Source of the DNA: an uncultured Acetatifactor sp.
Lineage (GTDB): Bacteria > Bacillota > Clostridia > Lachnospirales > Lachnospiraceae
Assembly: GCA_934433135.1 (NCBI GenBank)
Contig: CAKRZO010000017.1
Coordinates: 1-64,000 of the forward strand
Reading direction: 5' to 3'
DNA: 64,000 nucleotides
The notes beneath the pieces are model-generated. The model worked only from the letters and a program-made list of their open reading frames with translations. It ran no database searches and was not told the origin of the DNA. Shown in pieces: positions 25,243 to 34,948 of the stretch (its first letter is position 1; each line of letters opens with the position of its first letter). Made by a program: the position numbers and the translations under genes.

Positions 25243-27876
25243 ATGCAGTCGGAAGCATATCCGCAAAAAGGTTTAACTGCCGCAGAGGTACAGGAGCGTA
25301 TGGAAAAAGGACTGGGGAACCATACGGATGTATCGGCAGGCAAAAGCGTAAAGGAAATCATTCTTTCCAATACGTTCACACTGTTCAATCTGATTTTTCT
25401 GATCATAGCCGTATTGCTGTGTGTGGTTGGTTCCTTCCGGAACCTGACTTTCCTGCCGGTGGTAATCGGCAATACGTTGGTGGGAATTATACAGGAGATC
25501 CGTGCCAAAAAAGTGCTGGATCAGATGAGCCTTTTAAATGCTCCCCATGCAGTGGTTCTTCGGGACGGGGAAAAACAAAAAATCCGTTCCGAAGAACTGG
25601 TAAAAGATGACGTGGTTTGTTTTTCTGCCGGCGACCAGATCTGTGCGGACGCAAGAGTTCTGGAAGGGCATGTGATGGCCAATGAGGCCCTGCTTACCGG
25701 AGAAGAAGATGAGATTGGCAAGGATCCCGGGGACAGCCTGCTTTCCGGGAGCTTTGTCGTGTCCGGAGAATGTCAGGCGGTATTGGAAAAAGTAGGTGCG
25801 GAGTCTTATATTGCCGGACTGACGGCTCAGGCGAAAAAAGCAGATGAGGGCGAACAGTCGGAAATGATCCGCTCCATTAATAAGATCGTGAAATGGATCG
25901 GTATCCTTCTGGTGCCGATCGGCGCTGTTTTATTTTACCAAAGTTACTATGTGGCACAGGTGTCCTTCAAGGAAAGTGTGGTAGCCATGGTGGCGGCCGT
26001 AATCGGCATGATTCCGGAAGGGCTATATCTTCTGACCACAGCCGCGCTGGCGCTGGGAACGATCCGCCTGGCCAGACAGAAAGTGCTTTTGAATGATATG
26101 AAAAGCATTGAAGCCCTTGCACGGGTAGATGTTCTGTGCGTGGACAAGACCGGAACCATTACCGAACCGGGCATGCAGGTGGTGAAACTGGTAGCAGCTG
26201 CGGATGCCGCGGAAATCTCAAAGTACCATAAAACACAGATAAATGAGGAAATACAGACAAACAGGGGAACACGGGAAAACAGGGAAACACAGGGAAATAG
26301 AGAAGAACAGGAAAACAGTGAAACACAGGGAAATAGAGAAACACAGCAGAATGACAGAATGCAAAAAACAGGACAGAATCCTGTTGAACAGAACTGGGAA
26401 GAACGCCTGTATGCGTATGTCTGCGCAGCACGGGATAACAATGCTACCATGGATGCCTTAAAGGACTGGTTTTTGCAGGATGGCAGCAAAAAAAATACCG
26501 AAGGCAATGTGCTGGCAGTGATGCCGTTTTCTTCTTCCGTAAAATACGGAACCGTTACCTTTTCCTCCGGAACGGGCATTCTGGGAGCACCGGAATTTGT
26601 ACTGAAAGAGCATTTCGAGGAATATCGCAACTTTATAGAAAACTATGCGGCACAGGGATACCGCGTGCTGGTTTACGCATTCTTTGAGAGCAACAGACAG
26701 GGAGAGATGGCAGACTGCTTCCCGGCTAAGGTACAAAAGGCACCCACGGCAGAAAGCGGACTTCCGACCGATCTGCGGCCGCTTGGCTTTGTCGTCCTCT
26801 CCAATAAAATTCGGGAAAATGCCGAAGAAACCTTCGCATATTTCAAGAAGCAGGGTGTGGAAATCAAGGTCATTTCCGGTGATCATCCGGAAACCGTTTC
26901 GGAAATTGCGCGGCTGGCAGGCATTGAAAATGCGCAGAAGGCAATCGATGCCTCTCTGTGGAAAGATAATGCGCAGCTGGAAAAGGCTGCGGAGGAATAT
27001 ACCGTATTCGGACGGGTGACTCCGAAGCAGAAACAGGAACTGGTAGCTGCGCTGAAAAAGAAGGGACACACCGTGGCCATGACCGGCGACGGTGTTAATG
27101 ACATTCTTGCCATGAAAGAGGCTGACTGCGGCATAGCCATGGCTTCCGGCAGTGAGGCGGCATCTTCCGCTGCCCGCCTGGTTTTACTGGATTCTGATTT
27201 TGCACGTATGCCCGGTGTCGTGGGCGAAGGCCGCAGAGTCGTCAACAACGTGCAGCGCTCCGCCAGTCTTTTCCTGGTAAAAAATATTTTCTCCTTGCTG
27301 CTCTCCATTATGTCGTCTTTGCTTCTGATTACGTATCCGCTGGAACCGGCGCATATCTCGCTGATCAGCATGTTTACCATCGGTCTGCCCGGATTTTTAC
27401 TGGCATTGGAGAACAATCATAACCGCATAGAAGGCCACTTTTTGAAAAATGTGCTGAAAAAAGCACTGCCCGCAGGACTTACGGATGCTATAGTGGTAGG
27501 TTCCCTGGTGATCTGCGGCCGGGTTTTTGCCCTGCCGAAGGATGACATTGCCACCGCGGGCACCCTGATTCTTGCTGTGGTCGGCTTTATGATTCTGCGC
27601 AGAATCAGCCTGCCCTTTAACAAATACCGCACATTTGTCTACCTGCTGAACCTTCTGGGAATGGCACTCTCCTTTGCATTTATTCCGGATTTCTTCGCCA
27701 TTGTCTGGATCCCGGCTACCAGCGTCCTTCTTACGATTATGTTCTCCTTTGCAGCGGAATCTTTATTCCGCCTGCTGACCGGCATTCTGGATCGAACAGA
27801 GAAAAGACCGCGGGTTTCACGGGAAAAAAGAGTGAAAAGCTTGAAAACAACGTTAAAACGTGCAAAGAAAAAATAA
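25243..27876 (+). CDS. P-type cation ATPase with low-complexity insert in the nucleotide domain
   Basis: 877 residues from ATG 25243, which has GGAGG 6 nt upstream. Complete P-type core: actuator LLTGEED (TGE), transmembrane IPEGLYLL, phosphorylation site DKTGT, KVISGDHPETVSEIA, and hinge AMTGDGVNDILAMKEADCGIAMASGSEAA. The PEGL motif and the few charged residues in the late helices resemble uncharacterised exporters related to pneumococcal Exp7, so the ion is unknown. Residues about 335-380 are a run of NRETQ-like repeats not found in ordinary members. The partner in the operon is oleate hydratase, which suggests a link to membrane stress. Confidence 0.88.
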   Translation: MQSEAYPQKGLTAAEVQERMEKGLGNHTDVSAGKSVKEIILSNTFTLFNLIFLIIAVLLCVVGSFRNLTFLPVVIGNTLVGIIQEIRAKKVLDQMSLLNAPHAVVLRDGEKQKIRSEELVKDDVVCFSAGDQICADARVLEGHVMANEALLTGEEDEIGKDPGDSLLSGSFVVSGECQAVLEKVGAESYIAGLTAQAKKADEGEQSEMIRSINKIVKWIGILLVPIGAVLFYQSYYVAQVSFKESVVAMVAAVIGMIPEGLYLLTTAALALGTIRLARQKVLLNDMKSIEALARVDVLCVDKTGTITEPGMQVVKLVAAADAAEISKYHKTQINEEIQTNRGTRENRETQGNREEQENSETQGNRETQQNDRMQKTGQNPVEQNWEERLYAYVCAARDNNATMDALKDWFLQDGSKKNTEGNVLAVMPFSSSVKYGTVTFSSGTGILGAPEFVLKEHFEEYRNFIENYAAQGYRVLVYAFFESNRQGEMADCFPAKVQKAPTAESGLPTDLRPLGFVVLSNKIRENAEETFAYFKKQGVEIKVISGDHPETVSEIARLAGIENAQKAIDASLWKDNAQLEKAAEEYTVFGRVTPKQKQELVAALKKKGHTVAMTGDGVNDILAMKEADCGIAMASGSEAASSAARLVLLDSDFARMPGVVGEGRRVVNNVQRSASLFLVKNIFSLLLSIMSSLLLITYPLEPAHISLISMFTIGLPGFLLALENNHNRIEGHFLKNVLKKALPAGLTDAIVVGSLVICGRVFALPKDDIATAGTLILAVVGFMILRRISLPFNKYRTFVYLLNLLGMALSFAFIPDFFAIVWIPATSVLLTIMFSFAAESLFRLLTGILDRTEKRPRVSREKRVKSLKTTLKRAKKK

Positions 27877-27933
27877 CTGCGAAGCAACCCCCTAATATTG
27901 TATTTTGAAAAGTTTAAGAAGTGTTTAAGTTGA

Positions 27934-27962
27934 TTGACAACTTATTTTAGGCAATGTACAAT
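27934..27962 (+). promoter_or_regulatory. Sigma-A-type promoter for the small secreted protein
   Basis: TTGACA (27934-27939), 17-bp spacer, TACAAT (27957-27962). Near-consensus, about 60 bp upstream of the start codon. Confidence 0.75.
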
Positions 27963-28022
27963 TATGACTACAAACAAGAACACGGAAATCTTATTAAAAA
28001 TTTCAAGAAGGGGGAAAATAAG

Positions 28023-28517
28023 ATGTTAAAAAAGAATCTATCCATTCTGTTATCGATCCTGATAACTGTCGTAATGACCATGTCTGTATTTGCAATGAAA
28101 GAGGACAAAAACGCAGAGATGACTGAAGCCGCAAAGGCAGCAGAAAACACAAAGACAACCGAAATTACAGAGAGAACTGAAAACGCAAGGACGACTAAAA
28201 CCACAGAGCTGACAGAAATCTGCACCAGACATACGTACACGCAATCTGCGGCATCTCCCAGCTATAAGCGTACCGGTAAAGATACCCACGCTCTTGTGGT
28301 GCCGACAAAAGTATGCACAAAGTGCAAATCGGCATTGCAAAGTCCTATGAAGACAGGGGAGTCAAGACCGCATGACTTAATAACGGTATCCTCTTCGTGT
28401 GACGGAGAGACTCATACCCTGATTTACTCTTGCGATGCCTGCGTTACGTTAGTTCATGAGACGAAGGAATGTCCCAGAGGACTTCATACAGGAGATTGCC
28501 GTTGGCTTCCGTTCTGA
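28023..28517 (+). CDS. Small secreted Cys-rich protein of unknown function
   Basis: 164 residues from ATG 28023 behind AAGGGGG. The signal peptide (MLKKNLSILLSILITVVMTMSVFA) is followed by a Thr/Glu/Lys low-complexity stretch (TEITERTENARTTKTTELTE) and a compact C-terminal part with paired cysteines (CTRH, CTKCK, SSCDGETHTLIYSCDACV, ECPRGLHTGDC). The CxxC pattern suggests a disulfide- or metal-bound domain. I do not recognise the family. It is a single-gene unit with its own promoter and terminator. Confidence 0.65.
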   Translation: MLKKNLSILLSILITVVMTMSVFAMKEDKNAEMTEAAKAAENTKTTEITERTENARTTKTTELTEICTRHTYTQSAASPSYKRTGKDTHALVVPTKVCTKCKSALQSPMKTGESRPHDLITVSSSCDGETHTLIYSCDACVTLVHETKECPRGLHTGDCRWLPF

Positions 28518-28539
28518 TAAAAGATGTTTACAATTGTAA

Positions 28540-28565
28540 ACCGGGTTCGCAAAGAACCCGGTTTC
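28540..28565 (+). terminator. Intrinsic terminator of the small secreted protein gene
   Basis: ACCGGGTTC (28540-28548) pairs perfectly with GAACCCGGT (28554-28562), loop GCAAA, followed by TTTCC. GC-rich stem of 9 bp. Confidence 0.75.
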
Positions 28566-28584
28566 CTATGAGGGGATATAAGTT

Positions 28585-29926
28585 ATGAAACAAACACTAT
28601 TACAGATTCGGCGTAAACCATTAGCCAGTTTAAGTCTTGTGGTTCTGCTTTTTCTTTTTTCTGCTTTTTGCAGTACAAGTTTTGTACTGTATTCCGGTCT
28701 TAAAAGTCAATTAAAAAAAACGATTCCCAATATACGACATTAGCTGTCCCGGTAGAATACGATTGGGGAAAAGCAGGTGAATATGTAACCAATGAGGATG
28801 GAACACAAAATTGGACGGATGGCAGAGTGTTTGTCAGTAGTCAGAGGATTGAAAAGGCTCTGGCGGAAGCTAAGCAGCCTTATAATGTTCTTCATCATTG
28901 CATGCTTGCAGCACATACAAGCGGGTTGCAGGGTGCCACTTCCGGTGCGCTGGATCCTTTGCGATATGTGGATGCTTTTGATGCTGCACGCTATAATCGC
29001 TGCGTCATGGCACTTGAGTGTACGGAAATCGATTATTCACGCAATGAGCTTAAGGGTGGAATGGCAAACCTGAGCCATTATGTAGCTCAGTTTCAAATAT
29101 TGGATATCCTGAGTCGTATGGATGTTTATGATCTGCCGTTTAGTAAAGATAACATTGAGATTTTCAGCAGACTGTTCCTGGAGGATGGATCATTTCCTTT
29201 TAAAGCGGGGCATAAGTATCTGGTGCGAGGAGGATATTCGGATTGTGAAGTAACGGGAATTTTGAGATTTGAAGAAGGCAGTGATAACAGGAAGGTTATA
29301 AAAATACGTGCCAGTGAAGTGGAACCGGAGGCGCGATCCTTGTATTTTACCATCTATAGTCCGCATCTCAATTTCCCGGATACAGAAAGTGGCAATTATA
29401 CTTATATCTGGGATGACGACTTCAATTTCGTCTCCGGTACAATGGGAACGTTGAAAAATTATACGTTAGGTATGGTCTATACCGATGAGTACACGCGGGG
29501 AGTGGTGCCGGAAGACAGTCTGCCCTTTTTTGCAGAGTACACAGGAGATCTGGAGAATTTCCTTGCTTCCGAGGAAGGACGTCCCTGGGTGGAAGAGATT
29601 ATTCCGGAATGTCAGTTGAATTACGAATCGGCAATGGGACTGCACGCTCTGCGGCAGGATATGATTTTTGTGCCGAAAGCCTCTGTTCCGGATGCAGAAC
29701 AGTTTGAAGATCCGGAAAGTCCTTTCCTAAATTCGATTCTGTTAAAAAACGGGGAAGCGGAAGCGTTCGAATCTTATCTGGTATCGAAAGATGCCGGAGG
29801 TTACTTTTATCCTCTGCCTGCTGGTGCAGACGGCGGCCATGGCAGCGGGATGCATGATTTGCGGATACCGGATGGTTCACGGCGAACAGTTGATGAAAAA
29901 AGAATAAAAAAGCGGCATCATATATA
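28585..29926 (+). pseudogene. Truncated, frameshifted FtsX-type ABC permease
   Basis: ATG 28585 with a GAGGGG site begins MKQTLLQIRRKPLASLSLVVLL, a cytoplasmic stub and first membrane helix like those of FtsX/MacB-type permeases. The frame breaks near 28715 in a run of eight A residues and resumes as LAVPVEYDWGKAGEYV, continuing for about 370 codons of extracellular domain. The remaining helices are missing, because the sequence joins a DUF4143 fragment near 29927. It is therefore broken by both a frameshift and a 3' truncation. Confidence 0.7.
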
Positions 29927-30416
29927 TTTTGAAACCTTATACCACCAGTGCTCTTAACCGGGCTATTCGAACCCCAAAATTGTATTTTCGGGACACCGGG
30001 CTTTGCTGCTATCTGACAAGATGGCTGACACCGGACACTTTGAAAAACGGAGCTATGGCGGGGGCTATGTTTGAGACCTTTGTTATAAATGAAATTTTGA
30101 AATCCTATTCCAACGAGGGGATTGAGTACGGTTTCAATGTTTTTTATTACAATGGGAAGGACAGGAAAAAAAGAAGGAAAACGGTGAAGAAGTTGAAGTG
30201 GTCGGAGAAATTGATCTGATCCTTCAGGAAGATGGTATTCTATATCCCATTGAGATTAAGATGTCCGCAACCCCCGGGGCAGACATGGCATCGGAATTCA
30301 ATGTACTTGATGGCATACCCGACAAGAAAAGGGGAATGGGCGCTATCATCTGTTTATATGACAAGAAGCTTTTTTTGAGAGAGAACCTGATCGCATTGCC
30401 TATAGAATATATTTAG
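29927..30416 (+). pseudogene. C-terminal remnant of a DUF4143 ATPase
   Basis: The plus frame reads ILKPYTTSALNRAIRTPKLYFRDTGL, the classic start of the DUF4143 domain, and GAMAGAMFETFVINEILKSY. After a shift in the A-rich run near 30165-30180 it continues as EVVGEIDLILQEDGILYPIEIKMSA to a TAG at 30416; D and EIK are the nuclease-like site of the domain. The ATPase half is missing. Same family as the intact gene at 13683-14978. Confidence 0.8.
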
Positions 30417-30550
30417 CCAAAAAAATTTGTGAAATTTACGTGAAAGGGCTACACATTTTGAGAAAAATACGGTAAAATAAGAAGGCGTGTATAATCAGGG
30501 TGGTTTTTACCCAAAAGTTAAGAAGGAACAAGGGAAGGAGACATGGTATT

Positions 30551-32125
30551 ATGTCTAAGAAAGAACAAATTACGGAGACTCCGGAAACTGCGGAAACTGC
30601 GGAGGATAAAATCGTAACCAGATACGACCGCAGAATGCAGAAGAGAAAGGACAAGGAAGAAAAGGAGAAAAAGGAAGAGAAGATTGCCAGGATTGTAGGA
30701 ATTGTCATTGCAGCAGCGATTGTATGTCTGATTGCTTCTTTCCCGATTCGTACTTTATATGCCTTGAACAGCACTTTCATCAAGGTTGACGATAAAAAAG
30801 TGACCAAGCTGGAATTTGACTATAATTATAGTGTGGCTAAGAATAATTATACCAGCCAGTATAGCTATATGCTGTCCTACATGGGACTGGATCTGACAAA
30901 GGATCTGTCTACACAGATGTATTCGGATACGCTGACCTGGGAAGATTTCTTCCAGCAGATGACAGTTGAGAATATGAAGACCAACGCAGCGCTGATCAAG
31001 GAAGCGAAAGCGGAAGGCTTCGTCTATGATACGACGCAGGACTATGCGGATTATGAAAAGAGCGTCCGGGAACAGGCAGCATCTGCAGGCATCACCACAG
31101 AAGCTTATATCAAGAATGTGTTCGGCTCTTATGCAACGATGAAGAGACTCAAAGGCTTCGTGGAAGATTCCATGTACATGAGCGCTTATTATAACCAGGT
31201 TGCCGAAGGAAAGGCACCTTCTGATGACGAGATTACCGCTTATTATGAAGAAAATAAGGACAGTTATGACTGCGTGGATTATCGCCTGATCACGGTAGAT
31301 GCTGATCTGCCGGAAGAACCTACGGAACTGGCCGATAAGACCGAAGACGTATCTGCTTCCGATGTGTCCGGTTCCGATACCGAAGAGAAGTATCAGCCTT
31401 CCGAAGCGGAGATCGAAGCTGCCATGAAAGTTGCAAGACAGGAAGCAGACGATGCAGAGAAGACCATCAAGACAGAAGGTAAGCTGACAGAGAAAGCAAA
31501 GAAGAGCGGAATCAATTCCACGTACAGCTCCTGGCTGTTTGAAGCAGACAGAAAAGAAGGCGATACCACGATTGTGGAGGATACTTCAAATAACCGTTAT
31601 TTTGTAGTGGAATTCGTAAACCGTTACCGCGATGATGAGCCTTCCGCAGATATTCGTGCCGTTGTGGTAAAAGAAGATCAGGATCCTCAGAGCATTCTGG
31701 ATGAATGGGACGGAACCGAGGAAGGTTTCATAGCACTGTGCGACCAATACAGTGAGAATACCGTAGAGGGCGGATTGTATGAAGGAATTACCAATTCCAG
31801 CCTGGATGAGGCACTTTCTTCCTGGTTGTTCGGAGAAGAGAGAAAAGAGGGCGATACCACAGCGCTTACTCTGGAAGACGGAACCGGATATGTGCTTTAC
31901 TATGTTGCACAGAATGATCCGGAATGGAAGTTAAACATCCGCACTACGCTGATCAATCAGGCTATGTCGGATTATGTAGAAGAGATTTCCGCTCAGATAG
32001 AGGTCGAAGATCCGGAAGGCAACTTGAATTATCTGAAGGTTCTGGCTGCGCAGGAAAGTGAAGCGGCACAGGAAAGTACAGTTGCGCAGGAAAGCAGTAC
32101 GGCAGATGTTTCTGACAGCAAATAA
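30551..32125 (+). CDS. Membrane-anchored PpiC/PrsA-like foldase
   Basis: 524 residues from ATG 30551, with GGAAGGAG about 10 nt upstream. A charged cytoplasmic stub, one membrane helix near residues 52-72 (IVGIVIAAAIVCLIASFPI), then a large outer domain with a SurA-N-like helical part and two stretches that resemble degenerate parvulin domains (SSWLFEADRKEGDTT and SSWLFGEERKEGDTT repeat the same phrase). Such proteins help exported proteins fold. A Ser/Asp-rich loop (about 250-275) and a Gln-Glu-Ser tail are low complexity. Isomerase activity is not assured. Confidence 0.75.
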   Translation: MSKKEQITETPETAETAEDKIVTRYDRRMQKRKDKEEKEKKEEKIARIVGIVIAAAIVCLIASFPIRTLYALNSTFIKVDDKKVTKLEFDYNYSVAKNNYTSQYSYMLSYMGLDLTKDLSTQMYSDTLTWEDFFQQMTVENMKTNAALIKEAKAEGFVYDTTQDYADYEKSVREQAASAGITTEAYIKNVFGSYATMKRLKGFVEDSMYMSAYYNQVAEGKAPSDDEITAYYEENKDSYDCVDYRLITVDADLPEEPTELADKTEDVSASDVSGSDTEEKYQPSEAEIEAAMKVARQEADDAEKTIKTEGKLTEKAKKSGINSTYSSWLFEADRKEGDTTIVEDTSNNRYFVVEFVNRYRDDEPSADIRAVVVKEDQDPQSILDEWDGTEEGFIALCDQYSENTVEGGLYEGITNSSLDEALSSWLFGEERKEGDTTALTLEDGTGYVLYYVAQNDPEWKLNIRTTLINQAMSDYVEEISAQIEVEDPEGNLNYLKVLAAQESEAAQESTVAQESSTADVSDSK

Positions 32126-32171
32126 TTAATCAAATTCCTTTAGTGTGGAATCTGATTAATGTGAAAAATCG

Positions 32172-32205
32172 CAGAACCGGGTCCTGTATCCGGTTCTGTT
32201 TTTTT
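32172..32205 (+). terminator. Intrinsic terminator after the foldase gene
   Basis: CAGAACCGG (32172-32180) pairs with CCGGTTCTG (32190-32198), then a run of T. Textbook rho-independent structure. Confidence 0.85.
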
Positions 32206-32272
32206 GAATGGCGCGTCTGAAATGTTACGTTCTGAACGGTTATGTTTATTAATACGGAAAAAGGAGAGCAGG

Positions 32273-33649
32273 ATGAGGATAGAGCTGCCCGCAAAAGTAA
32301 AATATGTTCTGGATACCATTGCAGAAGCCGGATTTGAAGCGTATGCCGTAGGGGGCTGTGTCAGAGACAGTGTTCTGGGAAGACAGCCAAATGACTGGGA
32401 TATTACAACATCTGCTATGCCGGGGCAGATCAAAGGCCTGTTCCGGCACACCATCGATACCGGAATTGCCCACGGAACCGTGACGGTTATGATCGGGTCG
32501 GAAGGATTTGAAGTAACGACTTACCGGATTGACGGTAAGTATAAAGACGGGAGACATCCGGAAAAAGTAACCTTTACGCCAAGTCTGACGGAAGATTTAA
32601 AGCGCAGGGATTTTACCATAAATGCCATGGCCTATAATGAGAAAGAAGGGCTGGTTGATCTGTACGGCGGCCTGGAGGATATCCGTAACCGGAAGATACG
32701 CTGCGTGGGAGAGGCAAAAGAACGCTTCGGCGAGGATGCGTTGCGGATGATGCGGGCAGTGCGGTTTTCCGCACAGTTAGGATATGATATCGAAGACAAG
32801 ACCATGGAAGCTATTCGGATGCTTGCCACGAATATGAAAAAAATCAGCGCCGAACGGATTGCAGCGGAACTGAATAAGCTTATGGAATCGGATCATCCGG
32901 ATTATGTGGAGAAACTGTATACTTCCGGAATCTGCGATGTGGTGCTGCCGGAGTTTTCCAAAGCCATGCAGACCCCTCAGAACCATCCAAGCCACGGCAT
33001 TACGGTAGGCGAACACAGCCTGCGGGCCATGACAAATGTCCCGCCGCAGAAGGAACTTCGCCTTACCATGCTCTTTCATGACATCGGAAAGCCCATCGTG
33101 CGCAGCACGGATGCGGCTGGTGTGGATCATTTTTACGGGCATGCCGAAGCCGGAGCCGGCATGGCGGAAAAGATCTTAAGGCGGCTGCGTTACGACAATC
33201 ACACGATTGACGTGGTAAAAAAACTTGTTTTTTTCCATGATTACGGAATCGGCACGAGACCGGACGCCCGCATGGTGCGCCGGGCGGTCAATAAAATCGG
33301 GGAGGAGCTGTTTCCCATGCTTCTTATCGTGCGCCGGGCGGATATCCTGGCGCAGAACGAAGACAGCCGGGAAGAAAAACTGGAAGTGCTTTCTTTGTGG
33401 GAGGAACTTTATCAGGAACTGCTTAAGAAGCAAGACTGCGTGAGCCTGAAGGATCTGGCGCTTTCCGGAAAAGACCTGATCGCCATGGGGATGGAACCGG
33501 GCAGAGAGATCGGGGAAACGCTGCAGATGCTTTTGGAATATGTCCTGGAAGAACCGGAAAGAAACCGGAAAGAAGTACTTTTGAAGTATGTTCCGGAAGT
33601 TCAGGGAAGAGGCCGGAAAGAAGTCCAGAATATATCTTGGAAGAAATGA
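32273..33649 (+). CDS. cca: CCA-adding tRNA nucleotidyltransferase with HD domain
   Basis: 458 residues from ATG 32273 behind AAGGAG. Class II nucleotidyltransferase head: AYAVGGCVRDSVLGRQPNDWDITT carries the GG and DxD metal motif, then RRDFTINAMAYN and DALRMMRAVRFSAQLGY. A C-terminal HD domain follows (LTMLFHDIGKP, FYGHAEAGAGMAEKIL, VFFHDYGIG). Adds or repairs the CCA end of tRNAs. This matters here because the two tRNA genes in this window do not encode CCA. Confidence 0.93.
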   Translation: MRIELPAKVKYVLDTIAEAGFEAYAVGGCVRDSVLGRQPNDWDITTSAMPGQIKGLFRHTIDTGIAHGTVTVMIGSEGFEVTTYRIDGKYKDGRHPEKVTFTPSLTEDLKRRDFTINAMAYNEKEGLVDLYGGLEDIRNRKIRCVGEAKERFGEDALRMMRAVRFSAQLGYDIEDKTMEAIRMLATNMKKISAERIAAELNKLMESDHPDYVEKLYTSGICDVVLPEFSKAMQTPQNHPSHGITVGEHSLRAMTNVPPQKELRLTMLFHDIGKPIVRSTDAAGVDHFYGHAEAGAGMAEKILRRLRYDNHTIDVVKKLVFFHDYGIGTRPDARMVRRAVNKIGEELFPMLLIVRRADILAQNEDSREEKLEVLSLWEELYQELLKKQDCVSLKDLALSGKDLIAMGMEPGREIGETLQMLLEYVLEEPERNRKEVLLKYVPEVQGRGRKEVQNISWKK

Positions 33650-33772
33650 GTAAAAAACCGGGGCGGCACATATTTTCACCGATACGTTCATAGACTTAGA
33701 TAGACTTAAGAGTACCGGATTACGCGGTATGACAGGAATTGATGAAACATCATGATACAGGAGGGACTAAGA

Positions 33773-34744
33773 GTGAACGATAGGTCGGTCGGGCTGCTGG
33801 AGCAGTATGATATAGAGGTGCTTCGTACCAGAAAAGGAAGAGATGCCATTTTATGTGATACAAACCGGGGACCTCTTATTTTCAAGGCATATACGGGAAA
33901 TCCGGAAAAGGCGGATGCACAGAACCGTCTTTTGCAGCAGATTACCGGCACCGGAAAGGTGCAGGCGGAGCAGATGATTGCCTCGAAGGAGGAGACTCTG
34001 CTTGTACAGGACACAGACGGGACTTCCTATATTCTCAAAACCTGGTTTGAAGGCAAAGAATGCAACGTGTATGACAGAGCGGAATGCATAGAAGCGGTAA
34101 AACTTCTTGCCGCACTGCACAATGCCATGGAAGGAGCCGAAACGGCGCTTCTTGCGGCACCGGTCAGTACGCCTTTAAAGGAATACGAAAAGCGCAATCG
34201 TGAACTGATTAAAGTAAGGAAATATCTGCGCAGAAAAAGCCAGAAATCCTGGTTCGAAATCTGCATGACGGACGCTTTCGATTCTTTCCTGGAACAGGCG
34301 AAAAGAGTAAGCGGCAAGTGGCATGATTATATGCTTCTGACCGATCCTTCCGGAGAGCAGAACGGATTATGCCACGGCGATTATCAGTATCATAACATTA
34401 TAAAATGCGGCTCGCAGTGGTGCATCATCAATTTTGAAAAATATGTCCGGGATAATCCTATCCGGGATCTTTACTATTTCATGCGCAAGCTCCTGGAAAA
34501 AAGCGGCTGGTCGATATCGTTGGGCAGAGAGCTTTTGGGCGCTTATGAACAGGTGCGGCATATTTCCGCTTATTCTTACACGGATCTTTATTACCGGTTC
34601 TCCTATCCGGAGAAGTTCTGGAAGATCGTAAACTTTTATTACAATTCCGGAAAAGCCTGGATTCCCGAAAAAAATCTGGAAAAATTGCAGAAGCTTCTGG
34701 CGCAGGAAGAGGCAAAGCAAAAGTTTTTACGAGAAATTTTTTAG
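33773..34744 (+). CDS. CotS-family spore coat kinase-like protein
   Basis: 323 residues starting at GTG 33773, which has AGGAGGG 8 nt before it; an ATG at 33752 is less well placed. Aminoglycoside-phosphotransferase fold with the catalytic-loop-like LCHGDYQYHNII (about residues 204-215). The usual metal-binding IDFD is INFEK here, so catalysis is doubtful. CotS/YutH-type proteins are coat components or coat kinases. The AEEAKQK tail is basic. Confidence 0.8.
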   Translation: MNDRSVGLLEQYDIEVLRTRKGRDAILCDTNRGPLIFKAYTGNPEKADAQNRLLQQITGTGKVQAEQMIASKEETLLVQDTDGTSYILKTWFEGKECNVYDRAECIEAVKLLAALHNAMEGAETALLAAPVSTPLKEYEKRNRELIKVRKYLRRKSQKSWFEICMTDAFDSFLEQAKRVSGKWHDYMLLTDPSGEQNGLCHGDYQYHNIIKCGSQWCIINFEKYVRDNPIRDLYYFMRKLLEKSGWSISLGRELLGAYEQVRHISAYSYTDLYYRFSYPEKFWKIVNFYYNSGKAWIPEKNLEKLQKLLAQEEAKQKFLREIF

Positions 34745-34813
34745 AAAATAAAAAGAGAAGGCTTTAAAACCGGTAAAAATCTAGGCAAATGGAGAAAAAA
34801 ACAAGGGAAAACC

Positions 34814-34842
34814 TTGACAAACACTGAAAAAAACGATATATA
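34814..34842 (+). promoter_or_regulatory. Promoter of the HU gene
   Basis: TTGACA (34814-34819), 17 bp, TATATA (34837-34842), with TATTAT directly following. Strong promoter, fitting an abundant nucleoid protein. Confidence 0.75.
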
Positions 34843-34948
34843 TATTATAGATGCTTTGCGGCAGGAACGGTCGGCAGAAGGCAGACAAAAGTCCCGGGGT
34901 ATCGAAGCAAATACAAATACAGAAAACTCATTATAGGAGGAGTTCGTG

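Noticed and set aside
26159..26431. Minus-strand frame rich in Phe and Pro opposite the P-type ATPase insert
   Set aside because: It is the reverse of the low-complexity repeat tract and has no start context.
34745..34945. Riboswitch or T-box ahead of the HU gene
   Set aside because: The region shows only a strong promoter and ribosome site, no conserved leader motif.
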